This document shows positions 45,589 through 54,261 of a DNA stretch of 64,000 bases, piece by piece. The stretch comes from Brevibacillus antibioticus (GTDB lineage: Bacteria; Bacillota; Bacilli; Brevibacillales; Brevibacillaceae). The stretch is from assembly GCF_005217615.1 (NCBI RefSeq), contig NZ_SZNK01000001.1:122001-186000 (forward strand). The letters are read 5' to 3'. The notes below the pieces were generated by a model. The model was not told the DNA's origin. It did not search any database and saw only the letters and a list, made by a program, of their open reading frames with translations. The position numbers and the translations under genes are program-made. The first letter of the stretch is position 1, and every line of letters begins with the position of its first letter.

Positions 45589-46143
45589 GTGGCGAAGAAA
45601 AAAGGGTACCAAAAGTCCATCAGAGTGAAGCTCATAGAGCTGTTGATTTCCATTCTTGTGATTAGTGCACTCATTTATGTCTTTGGTTATACAGACAGCA
45701 ACGCTCTGAAAATTTTTACAGGAATTGCCTTCGGACTCTTTTTGTTCGGGGTCATAATCGTCAGATTCGGAAGCCCCGACGAACCGGAGCCAAAGAAAGC
45801 GGATGGCGTCACCAAATTGGTTCTACTGGATGAAGAGGGAGAGAGCGTAAAGGAGTGGTTCATCCAAGGGGAGACATCTCTTTTGATCGGCAAAAGCTCC
45901 GAGCAAAACGAGGTCGATATCGACTTGGCGGACGCGGAATACGCTGCCTTGATCAGCAAGCAGCATGCGGTTTTGAATCAAGCGTCCGGGGACTGGTTCA
46001 TCGAGGATATTCATTCCAAAAACGGCACTGGCATCAAGCAGCCGAACAAACGTGACAAGAGCAGACTGGAGATTGAACAGCCGCATAAAGTGAAGACTGG
46101 CGACATCATTTACATAGCCAATACCCGCTTGTTGTTGAAATAA
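45589..46143 (+). CDS. Membrane FHA-domain protein
   Basis: 184 residues. Two membrane helices at about 15-34 and 40-58 (LIELLISILVISALIYVFGY, FTGIAFGLFLFGVIIV). The FHA domain, at about 90-184, carries LLIGKSS, ISKQHAV and HSKNGTGI. The usual Arg of IGR is Lys, but Ser, His and Asn-Gly of the phosphothreonine pocket are kept. The domain faces the cytoplasm if both ends are inside. It could tether a phosphorylated component to the membrane. GTG at 45589 follows TTGGGGG. Confidence 0.85.
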   Translation: MAKKKGYQKSIRVKLIELLISILVISALIYVFGYTDSNALKIFTGIAFGLFLFGVIIVRFGSPDEPEPKKADGVTKLVLLDEEGESVKEWFIQGETSLLIGKSSEQNEVDIDLADAEYAALISKQHAVLNQASGDWFIEDIHSKNGTGIKQPNKRDKSRLEIEQPHKVKTGDIIYIANTRLLLK

Positions 46144-46214
46144 CAACGGGGTAAACAGCGCTTTTACACACATACATATCGTCCTTGCACGGAACGAAAC
46201 GGGGGAGCAGAAGA

Positions 46215-46745
46215 ATGAGTTTGACAAGATGCGCGAATGGTCACATGTTTAGCACCAGAAAACACGGAAGCACCTGCCCTTATTGCAGTATGGTCGTTGA
46301 GCCTGGGGCAAAACCTGACAACAAAGCACTGGCGAGAGTGGCGGACGACGATAAGACGATGCCATACCTGGGGGAAACAGAAGGGATCGAGCCTGTTACC
46401 GGATGGCTGGTATGTATTGAGGGACCGCAACAAGGTCAAGATTACCGCATTATGGCAGAGAAGAACTTCATCGGTCGGGCAGAGGATATGCATATCCGAA
46501 TCGTCGGAGACAACACGATCTCTCGCCGCAATCATGCGGTGATAGTCTACGATCCGAAAAAACGCAACTTTTATTTGCTCCCGGGTGATGCGTCGGGGCT
46601 TGCTTATCATAACAATGAAGCAGTGTACACACCAGTCGAGCTTACTGCGTACGATGTGCTCCAGCTCGGAAAGAGTACATTTATTTTCATCCCGCTATGC
46701 GGTGTTCACTTCGAGTGGGACAACTCCAACAAAGGCAAGGAATGA
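46215..46745 (+). CDS. FHA-domain protein with N-terminal zinc ribbon
   Basis: 176 residues. The N-terminal CANGHMF plus CPYC form a small zinc-ribbon-like pair (residues 6-28). The FHA domain at about 80-170 has FIGRAED, the conserved ISRRNHAV and a C-terminal LGKSTFIFIPLCG. All phosphothreonine-binding residues look intact. Soluble. It is the likely phospho-target reader of the locus, like Fha in type VI systems. The next gene begins within a few bases. Confidence 0.88.
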   Translation: MSLTRCANGHMFSTRKHGSTCPYCSMVVEPGAKPDNKALARVADDDKTMPYLGETEGIEPVTGWLVCIEGPQQGQDYRIMAEKNFIGRAEDMHIRIVGDNTISRRNHAVIVYDPKKRNFYLLPGDASGLAYHNNEAVYTPVELTAYDVLQLGKSTFIFIPLCGVHFEWDNSNKGKE

Positions 46746-46750
46746 TGAGC

Positions 46751-47590
46751 ATGTTTCAACAGGGCGCAATCCCGTATCTGGTCGTCCTTGGCGTAATCAT
46801 TGCCATTACTCTATTGTTTCGTCTGCGTGCAGCTTTGATCCAGCAAGAAAAGAATCCCGTCATCCAGATCGGAAATGGACAGACGATCGGCAGACGAGAA
46901 GAACAGGATGATTACTTTTCTACAGCAACATCGTCTCATGGGACGATTGCGGTCTTGGCTGATGGTATCAGTGGACTGGCTAACGGTAGACTTGCTTCGA
47001 CGCTTGCTGTGACTACATTTATCCGCGAGTTTACAAAGCTGGACAACCCGAAGCATATGTCCCTTTTCTTTTCCCGGGCTGCTTCTCTTGCGAATTCGGA
47101 GATTTTGCAGACGCTGAGAGGAAGTCGGGGTGGAACAACGTTGGTCGCTGGCGTAATTGTAGAGGACAAGCTGTATTGGGGAGCAGTTGGAGACAGTATC
47201 ATTACCGTTTTCCGGAATGGGGAATTCATCCCGATCAATCAAAAAGACATTTATGAGTCGGTGCTGGAGGCGCGTTTTCTGTCCGGTGAGATTACGAAGG
47301 ACGAGGCGCTGGAGCATCCGCAGAAAAAACAGCTGATCAATTACTTGGGCTACGACAACTTTCAAAATATTGAAATTGGTCGTGAGCCATTTCCGCTTGA
47401 AAAGGGAGACAAGGTCATTCTCTGTAGTGACGGCGTCTACGATACGTTAACCGAGATGGAGCTCGAGCAGATTTTGTTCCAAAATATCGCTGCCCATGAC
47501 GCGGCTGACCAAATCATTGAAGCGGTGGAAAGCAAGCAAAAAGCCAATCAGGACAACGCAACCATTCTCATCCTGGAAAAAGGCTGGTAA
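46751..47590 (+). CDS. Membrane-anchored PP2C-type phosphatase
   Basis: 279 residues. One N-terminal membrane helix (residues 8-24, PYLVVLGVIIAITLLF). The PPM/PP2C domain has REEQDDYF, LADGISGLANG (Asp71-Gly72), GGTTLVAGVI, GAVGDSIITVFRNG, LCSDGVYDTL and NQDNATI, so all metal-binding acidic residues are present. It should reverse the phosphorylation of a Ser/Thr kinase such as the one at 38461. ATG at 46751 is preferred over 46742 or 46745, which sit directly on the AAGGA site. Confidence 0.88.
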   Translation: MFQQGAIPYLVVLGVIIAITLLFRLRAALIQQEKNPVIQIGNGQTIGRREEQDDYFSTATSSHGTIAVLADGISGLANGRLASTLAVTTFIREFTKLDNPKHMSLFFSRAASLANSEILQTLRGSRGGTTLVAGVIVEDKLYWGAVGDSIITVFRNGEFIPINQKDIYESVLEARFLSGEITKDEALEHPQKKQLINYLGYDNFQNIEIGREPFPLEKGDKVILCSDGVYDTLTEMELEQILFQNIAAHDAADQIIEAVESKQKANQDNATILILEKGW

Positions 47591-47610
47591 CGGGGGAGCG
47601 GGTAGTACGA

Positions 47611-49533
47611 ATGAGAAAGGACAACAGTGAATTCATTACCGGGTTTCTATCCGAATCAGGCAGCTTCGTTCGCAACAAGGATTACTTTGCCTACGCCGAG
47701 CTGGATGATATCGCATGCTGGGTAATCGCTCGCGGATTGGATAACGATCAGGAAGTAGAGAGTGCAGAGTTGGCGGCCAAAAGCGTTCTGGGCTACTTTT
47801 TGCAGAAGCCGTCCATCTCGCGTTATCGCATTCGCCGCTATTTGCAGGAGGCCCATCGTGTCCTGCAAGCCGAGAGCCATCGCGTCAGACTAAAAGCGAG
47901 CTTGACGGTAATCGTAACGGACTATGCCAGAGTGAGGTACGGGGTCGCTGGTAACACCCGGCTGTATCAGTTTCGCAATGGCCGACTGCAATGGCAGAGC
48001 AAGGATCAGAGTCTTGCCCAACAGATGGTGGATGGGGAGGAAATCGCAGAGGACGCGCTTGATCTGCACGAGGAGCGGCATAATCTCTTGAGCTATTTGG
48101 GGACACCCAATGAATTTCGCCCGTTTATCTCCAAGAAGTTTCCGCTCTATGACGGTGATGTTTTTCTGCTTGCGACCCCTGGCCTGTGGGAGAAGGTGAA
48201 CCCGGCCGAAATGCAGGACGGGCTTCAAGAGGCGAAAGATCCGGAAGCCTGGATCGATACGTTGGAAGATGTGCTTTTGAGCAAGCAGGAGCATGTCGTT
48301 CAAAACTACACGGCCGCTGCTATTTTTGCGAATAAAATTTTCAAGACAGACCCGCAAAAAAAGTGGCGGATTATTAAACGGGTGGCACTCATCCTTCTCG
48401 TGCTTGCCTTGGCTGGAGGTGGCGCTCTGCTGTTCAAGATGAAGGAAGCGGAGCGCATCGCGGATGCTGCGACAGGGATGTTCGAGCATGAAACAGCCGG
48501 AGACGCTTTCATTGCGGAAAGTGATTATCCGAAGGCACTCAAGGCGTACAGCGAGGCCCGAAATGCTGCAAACATCGTCAAAAACAAAGTTCAGGCCGCT
48601 CTCTTGGTGAAAAAAATTCGCATTACACAGTTGATCGTGGATGGAGATACGGCTGTAAAAGATGAGCAGTACGCCAAAGCATTGGAGAAGTACGACAAGG
48701 CGCTCAAGGAAATGAAAGGGCGCGAAGATTTTAACCAAACGGAGATTTTGGAGAAAAAAGAAAAGACGCAATCGTATGTGCTCGTCATGCAGTGGAAAAA
48801 GGAAGGCGATCTCTTATTTGAGGCGCAGGATTACGCAGGCGCAGAAGCCTATTACCAAAAGGCGCGCAAGCTGGCGTTGGAAACGTCTTTTGTAACAGGA
48901 GAAAAGGAGCTTCGCACCAAGCTGGACGAGGTAGCTTCCAAAAAGACCGGCATTGACAAGGAAAAGAAGACGCTCGACGGCGACAAGCTGGAGAAGCAAG
49001 GCGACGAGAGCTATGCGGCGCAAGACTTCGAGGGAGCGATCCAATCGTATACGATGGCGCAGGAAATTTATCAAGAGATAGGTGTGCTGGAGAAGGTTTT
49101 GGCGATGGAACGCAAGGTGACAAAGGCCGAGGAGAAGCTGAATCCTCCTGCTGCTCCGCCTTCGGCAGGTGCGCCAGCAGGTCAGCCTCCTGTGCAAGGG
49201 ACGGGTGCTGGGAGTCAACCTCCGGCAGTTCAGGTGAATCAAGGGGCACCAGTTAATCAGACAGCTCCTGCAAACCAGACCGCACCGGTAAATCAAACAG
49301 CTCCGGTGAATCAGACGGCACCGACGAACCAGACAGCTCCGATCAATCAGGCAGTCCCAGTCAATCCGGTGGCTCCAACGTACCAGCTAGTTCCGGTGCC
49401 CCCAGTAGTGCCGACCAATCAAGCAGCTCCGCCAGCCGCGACAGCTCCGGCGACTCAGCCAGTTCCGCCACCGCAAGCTAATCCACCAGCTACAGCCAAC
49501 CCGACACAGGAGGAGGCAGCGAAAACGCCATGA
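47611..49533 (+). CDS. Degenerate PP2C-like, membrane, TPR protein with Pro/Gln/Asn-rich tail
   Basis: 640 residues. Residues 1-245 have a PP2C-like outline (SVLGYFLQKPS, GVAGNTRLYQFRNGRLQWQS), but the metal-binding Asp-Gly pairs are missing: IARGLDND and ATPGLWE replace the expected DG segments. It is probably a catalytically dead phosphatase. A membrane helix (VALILLVLALAGGGALLF) lies near residue 260. TPR-like helices follow at about 285-510, then a 130-residue tail of Pro, Gln, Asn and Ala with repeated NQTAP units. TPRs and tail lie on the other side of the membrane from the PP2C part, so the protein could link cytoplasmic signalling to an extracytoplasmic scaffold. Confidence 0.8.
   Translation: MRKDNSEFITGFLSESGSFVRNKDYFAYAELDDIACWVIARGLDNDQEVESAELAAKSVLGYFLQKPSISRYRIRRYLQEAHRVLQAESHRVRLKASLTVIVTDYARVRYGVAGNTRLYQFRNGRLQWQSKDQSLAQQMVDGEEIAEDALDLHEERHNLLSYLGTPNEFRPFISKKFPLYDGDVFLLATPGLWEKVNPAEMQDGLQEAKDPEAWIDTLEDVLLSKQEHVVQNYTAAAIFANKIFKTDPQKKWRIIKRVALILLVLALAGGGALLFKMKEAERIADAATGMFEHETAGDAFIAESDYPKALKAYSEARNAANIVKNKVQAALLVKKIRITQLIVDGDTAVKDEQYAKALEKYDKALKEMKGREDFNQTEILEKKEKTQSYVLVMQWKKEGDLLFEAQDYAGAEAYYQKARKLALETSFVTGEKELRTKLDEVASKKTGIDKEKKTLDGDKLEKQGDESYAAQDFEGAIQSYTMAQEIYQEIGVLEKVLAMERKVTKAEEKLNPPAAPPSAGAPAGQPPVQGTGAGSQPPAVQVNQGAPVNQTAPANQTAPVNQTAPVNQTAPTNQTAPINQAVPVNPVAPTYQLVPVPPVVPTNQAAPPAATAPATQPVPPPQANPPATANPTQEEAAKTP
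49244..49400. repeat. 18-base tandem repeat coding NQTAPV-like units
   Basis: About eight units of 18 bases, each coding a variant of N-Q-x-A-P-V/A/T/I, lie in the tail of the degenerate PP2C gene. The units differ mainly at third positions, and the reading frame is kept. Confidence 0.85.
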
Positions 49534-50807
49534 AAGAGATCGTACTGGATCGTTTAAACAAAATGGAGGAGCTGGAGCAGCGCAGATTGCTCAAGCAGAT
49601 CATGAACGGTGTCTTCCTCAACCTGGTCGAGTATCAGGAGGAGATGCAGAAGAAGCTGGAGGAGCGTGTGTTTTCCGAGATCGAGGACAAGGAAGATAAG
49701 CATGACATCTATGTGACCCTCTGCCACCGCGATGACTTTGACCCGATCCACGAGTATTTATACCCGATGATTCCTGGCGATGAGGAGAAGAAGGTATGTG
49801 ATCGCAAAGAGTTGGCGGTCAAGCTCAGCAACCAGGAAGAAGCGGTCATGATGACGATCTTTTTAGAGTGTGAATATGACAAAATACAGGCGCTGATGAT
49901 GAGCAAGCGAACCTTCAAGGGTCGTCTGAACACGTCAGGCAATCATTATCCAATCGAGGTGCGCCTCCAACAAAGCCGTATGTATATGGATGAGCTAGAA
50001 AAGCTGTACAACATGTTTCAAAAGAACGGGATGCCGTGGAAAACGGTGAATCATCCTTACGCGAGCAAGTTTTTCGATGTCATTCTGGTTGCCTGTGAGG
50101 GCACGTTTACAGAAGAGGAAGAGATACTGGAAATGTCGATTCCCCTCGATGAGTGGGAACCTTACAAAAAGCTGGATGTCATCCCGTTGTGGAACATCGA
50201 GCGCTTGGCTTTAAAAAACATCGGCTTTCCCGTACCTGCCATGGACCGGGTGAACTTCGAGCATGTCCTGTCGTTACGCAAGACGGGCAGCGAGCACGGG
50301 TATTTGGTGGATGGAGATGAAGAGCTGATTCGCTACATCAAGCGGTCACCAGAAGAGCTGACGATCGTCTCGCCTCAAGAGAAGTCGGGTGTTTGGAATG
50401 TATGCAAAATTACGCAGCCTGTCACGACCCGCATCGGAAGACTGGAGTACGAATTGGTGTCCAATCGTCGCAAAAACAGCTTCATTGGGAGCTATGCGCG
50501 AAAGCAGGCGATGACCGTACGGGCCAAAGGAGAGATTATCCGAATCGTCCATTCCTTTGAAGCCGCTGAACAATTGGAGCTAGTGAATGTGGAGATCCGG
50601 GACAAAAACAACCGGCCTCCCGCCACATACGGCTTGAATCCGTTCATTAGCGATAATGTCCGTGTAGAAAATGATAAGAAGATCATGGCTCTCGGCTTTC
50701 GGAGACGCGGGGCGAACAGCTTTCTTCTCCAAGACATGATGAGCTTCCTTGTCTCCGAGGTTCAGATGTATTTTCCGGAATACAAGTGTGAAGGAGAATG
50801 GGCTTGA
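49530..50807 (+). CDS. Unrecognised conserved injection-system protein, baseplate candidate
   Basis: 425 residues, no signal or membrane segment. An N-terminal helical region (LDRLNKMEELEQRRLLKQIM), a middle region rich in strands and a C-terminal region with EYELVSNRRKNSFIGSYARK and NNRPPATYGLNPF. I recognise no enzymatic motif. Its start overlaps the previous stop (ATGA), and the next gene overlaps its own end, so three genes are translated together. Position between the signalling genes and the spike genes makes a baseplate part plausible. Confidence 0.55.
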   Translation: MKEIVLDRLNKMEELEQRRLLKQIMNGVFLNLVEYQEEMQKKLEERVFSEIEDKEDKHDIYVTLCHRDDFDPIHEYLYPMIPGDEEKKVCDRKELAVKLSNQEEAVMMTIFLECEYDKIQALMMSKRTFKGRLNTSGNHYPIEVRLQQSRMYMDELEKLYNMFQKNGMPWKTVNHPYASKFFDVILVACEGTFTEEEEILEMSIPLDEWEPYKKLDVIPLWNIERLALKNIGFPVPAMDRVNFEHVLSLRKTGSEHGYLVDGDEELIRYIKRSPEELTIVSPQEKSGVWNVCKITQPVTTRIGRLEYELVSNRRKNSFIGSYARKQAMTVRAKGEIIRIVHSFEAAEQLELVNVEIRDKNNRPPATYGLNPFISDNVRVENDKKIMALGFRRRGANSFLLQDMMSFLVSEVQMYFPEYKCEGEWA

Positions 50808-51493
50808 ATTACATCTGGGATTTGGTTATTCGTGCAAAACGCGCCGGGATCGCCCAAAAAGACATCCAGTTCCAAGCGGCCAAAGTGTACTCGCCCTACA
50901 TGGAGCTGAGTCATGAGGCCATCAACGCCAAAACGGTGGACAAAACGGTAGAGGTGAATCCGTACTATCGCTTCGACGATATTTTCCGTGACCTTTTTGA
51001 TGTCAATTACTCGGACGATGCAGAGCTCCGGCATACCTTGTTTGATATCATCATCCATCTGCTGGCGGAGATCGATCTGTCGCAAGGGATGAACAAGCGT
51101 GAATACCACATTCGCTTTGTATTGCGCGACTTGGAAGCGGGGCTGTTCGGCAGTCGGGTACAGGAAAATATTCGACTTTTTACCAAAGAGGAGCGAGAGA
51201 TTATCGCGGGCAATATTTTGCGCTTGTATGAGACCGGTGAAGCGGTGTACCTGCTCAAGGATACGATGCGAAAAATATTCTCTCACTCTACCATTTACGC
51301 GAATTGCGAAGAAAAAGATGAGCTGCTGATTTACGTCGGGCAGTCGGAGAGTGAAACCGCACAAGCCAAGCTGGCTTTAATCAAGGATATTTTTCTGCCG
51401 GTTCGGTTCCATACAGAGATTTATTGGCGAAATCATTTCGGCATTTTGGATGTCGAGGAAACGATGCAAATCGACAGTGTTGCACTGTACTAG
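50804..51493 (+). CDS. Unrecognised injection-system protein, baseplate candidate
   Basis: 229 residues. The C-terminal part LIKDIFLPVRFHTEIYWRNH, ending SVALY, has the look of a tail or baseplate protein, but I cannot name the family. I chose the TTG at 50804 over ATG at 50798 because AAGGAGA is then about seven bases away and the TTGA overlap with the previous stop is a common coupling. No membrane helix. Confidence 0.5.
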   Translation: MNYIWDLVIRAKRAGIAQKDIQFQAAKVYSPYMELSHEAINAKTVDKTVEVNPYYRFDDIFRDLFDVNYSDDAELRHTLFDIIIHLLAEIDLSQGMNKREYHIRFVLRDLEAGLFGSRVQENIRLFTKEEREIIAGNILRLYETGEAVYLLKDTMRKIFSHSTIYANCEEKDELLIYVGQSESETAQAKLALIKDIFLPVRFHTEIYWRNHFGILDVEETMQIDSVALY

Positions 51494-51544
51494 AGGTTTT
51501 AGAACGATTGACCCCAACGAAGGTCGGGAGAGAGGAGAGTTGGG

Positions 51545-54217
51545 ATGACTACCTATTCATATAAGCTTCATCTCCAAAAAGGCAGCGGGGATGGAAATCA
51601 ACGCAATCATCCAGGCGAAGCGACCTACACACGGGACGAGCTGATGGAGATGACGACCTTTCAGCTCCGCAATATTTGTTACAAGGAAAAGCTGGTCGGC
51701 TCTGTCGTGAACAATCTCGATCGGGAGGGACTGCTGCACACGATTCTGCGTTTTCGCGGTGCAGAAGAAAACCTCCTGATTGAGCGTGCTGTTCCAGGTG
51801 GTGTCGAACGCCTCGAAGCCGTACTCCACAAATATTTAAACACACCGATGCCGGGTGTAGATGCGATCAAAATTCCAGCGAAGATGTGCTTGTACATGGG
51901 TCTTGCCATTGACAGGCTGGACAACTATCTTGTCGAATCCTCCCAAAGCTTGTCCGAATCCAATGTGCTTTTGGTGAATGACCATATGGAGCTATGCGGT
52001 ATTCTGCATCTGCGCAAAGACAAGGACGATAGGAGAGCCGGGCATTTTACGCTGCACGCTTGCCAAGATGCTCAACTGAGAAAAACGGTCAATCAAAACT
52101 ACAGCCTTCTCTTTTTCCGCAAGCAGGATTCGGAGTATTTGTACAAGGCATATCATCAGGACCACCCGTTGCCGCCTGTCAATCTCCACTACTACAAAGT
52201 ACCGGTGACTGACCTCGAGATCAGGGAATTGGAAGAAACAGATGCCGTTCTCGCGATTGACTTTGGTACTTCCTCGACGACAGCGGGTGCTTTTCTCGAC
52301 CATCAGTATGTCAGCTCCCCTTCCAGCAACGACTTGTTGAATGGACGTATACGCTTGAATGCGATCAATTACGTCTCTTTCCCCGATACAACGCAAAAAA
52401 ACGAGGAATGGATCGAGGTGCTGCCGACGGCTGTCAGCGTGGCGGATTGCTCCTCTCCACATGATGTTCGCTTTCACATCGGTTATGAAGCACTGCTGCA
52501 CATGAAAAAGAACGGATACAGCACGAATGCGACCGTGTTTCAGGGCATCAAGCGCTGGGTGAATAGCTATCACAAGATCGAAGAGGTCATGGACAGCCAA
52601 GGAAATACCGCCACTGTGAAACGAAGCGACATCCTGCGCCAGTACCTTCTTCACGTCATTAAAATGGCCGAGCATCAATTCAAATGCCGCTTTCGTCATC
52701 TGCATATCACAAGTCCGGTCAAGCTGAAAACGCAGTTTCTTGAGATGTTCACCGAGATTTTGCCGGAGTATCGCATTGAATCAGAGCATGCCCTCGATGA
52801 AGGTATGGCCGTCCTGTTTAACACGATTGCGGATCAAATTGACAAAAACAGCTTTCTGGACGGGGAGACCTATCAAGCGCTCGTCATCGATTGCGGCGGT
52901 GGCACGACGGATCTGTCATCCTGCCATTTCCGGATTGAGGACGGACATATCTCCTATCGCATCGATATCGATACGACCTATGAAAACGGCGACACCAATT
53001 TTGGCGGCAACAACATTACGTATCGCATCATGCAATTTATGAAAATCGTCTTCGCGGACTATTACGGAAAAGGACGGCAAATGACCGACATCGACCAAAT
53101 CATCGACATCCCTGGATCGGAAATATTCCGGTACGTGGATGAATACGGCGTCGACTCCATCTATGAACGCTTCGAGGCAAGATATCGGGAAGCCGAGGTC
53201 ATTTTGCCGACTCGCTACAAGGAGTACGAGAACAAGAGCCGGGATGAGTATCAGCGTGTTCGCAACAATTTTCATTTTTTGTGGGACCTCGCTGACCATA
53301 TGAAAAAAGAGTTTTTCCGTCAGACCGGCATTCTGCGCAATCGCTTCACATCCGATACAGAAAATCGTCAGGAGCCGGATCTAAAGCTGACGGCAGTCGA
53401 GCGATGGGTGTTGTCGATACGGGAGGATGGTCGCTTCCGGGATGTGTTTGATTTTCCTGATGTCGTTTTCAATGCCAAAGAGATCAATCACCTGATCAAG
53501 GCCGATATTTACGAGATTTTGCGCGTCTTCTTGGACGACTTTTATCAACAGGGAAGGCTGGCTGACTTCTCGATCATCAAGCTGACTGGGCAGTCGTGCC
53601 GTATTGATGTTTTCCGTGAAGCACTTAAAGAGTTCGTCCCTGGACGCAGTATCGAGTTCCGGCAAAAGTCAGAGGATGCGGGCAAGGTACCAGACCTGAA
53701 GCTGTCTTGCTTACGTGGAGCACTGCGCTATCAAAGTGCCAAAAAGGCCGGATTCATCGAAGCGCAAATTACGAATCATGCACCGATCGTCCCGTATTCT
53801 GTGACCGCCTTCACGCATAACAAGCAAGAGAGAGTGCTCATTCACAGTCAGGAAAAGCTGAGTCTCGTGCATGGCTCTATCTCGCGTCCCTACGGCGTGA
53901 GCGAGGTTGAGTTTTATCTCAAGGAAAATGACGGCCAGCTGCGCCAGCGGTACTTGTACATGGACGAGCCTGCTCAATACAAAAACGTGTTGTATGAGGA
54001 CATCGCGAGTAAGTACGGAACGCATATCCCGCAGGATGAGACTGACTCGATTCAAAATGGCGAGTCGAAATACTTCGTTTTTGCGAGCGGCAGCGAGTGG
54101 GGATTCCATGTCGTGCCAGTAGCTCGTCTGAATGAACAGCTTGCTTTGGGGAAAAAGGTTTTCTTTGCTTTTGAGAGTGACTTGTCCGAGCTGGATTTCT
54201 TTGACGGGATGAAATGA
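51545..54217 (+). CDS. SrfB-like Hsp70/actin-fold ATPase
   Basis: 890 residues. The actin/Hsp70 ATPase core begins near residue 233 with AIDFGTSSTTAG (phosphate 1). It has VIDCGGGTTDLSS near 448 (phosphate 2) and IIKLTGQSCRIDVF near 680 (adenosine motif). The first 220 residues are a family-specific N-terminal region with an LRNICY segment, unlike DnaK. Overall it resembles the virulence-factor SrfB family, which has no settled role. Together with the J-domain protein it may form a chaperone pair. AGAGGAGAG precedes ATG. Confidence 0.8.
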   Translation: MTTYSYKLHLQKGSGDGNQRNHPGEATYTRDELMEMTTFQLRNICYKEKLVGSVVNNLDREGLLHTILRFRGAEENLLIERAVPGGVERLEAVLHKYLNTPMPGVDAIKIPAKMCLYMGLAIDRLDNYLVESSQSLSESNVLLVNDHMELCGILHLRKDKDDRRAGHFTLHACQDAQLRKTVNQNYSLLFFRKQDSEYLYKAYHQDHPLPPVNLHYYKVPVTDLEIRELEETDAVLAIDFGTSSTTAGAFLDHQYVSSPSSNDLLNGRIRLNAINYVSFPDTTQKNEEWIEVLPTAVSVADCSSPHDVRFHIGYEALLHMKKNGYSTNATVFQGIKRWVNSYHKIEEVMDSQGNTATVKRSDILRQYLLHVIKMAEHQFKCRFRHLHITSPVKLKTQFLEMFTEILPEYRIESEHALDEGMAVLFNTIADQIDKNSFLDGETYQALVIDCGGGTTDLSSCHFRIEDGHISYRIDIDTTYENGDTNFGGNNITYRIMQFMKIVFADYYGKGRQMTDIDQIIDIPGSEIFRYVDEYGVDSIYERFEARYREAEVILPTRYKEYENKSRDEYQRVRNNFHFLWDLADHMKKEFFRQTGILRNRFTSDTENRQEPDLKLTAVERWVLSIREDGRFRDVFDFPDVVFNAKEINHLIKADIYEILRVFLDDFYQQGRLADFSIIKLTGQSCRIDVFREALKEFVPGRSIEFRQKSEDAGKVPDLKLSCLRGALRYQSAKKAGFIEAQITNHAPIVPYSVTAFTHNKQERVLIHSQEKLSLVHGSISRPYGVSEVEFYLKENDGQLRQRYLYMDEPAQYKNVLYEDIASKYGTHIPQDETDSIQNGESKYFVFASGSEWGFHVVPVARLNEQLALGKKVFFAFESDLSELDFFDGMK

Positions 54218-54261
54218 GCAAATAACCAGGCAGCTTAAATGAACAGGAAGGGGGAACAGCG

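Noticed and set aside
49244-49400. CRISPR or minisatellite outside a gene
   Set aside because: Units are 18 bases, in frame, and code the Pro/Gln/Asn tail of the degenerate PP2C protein.
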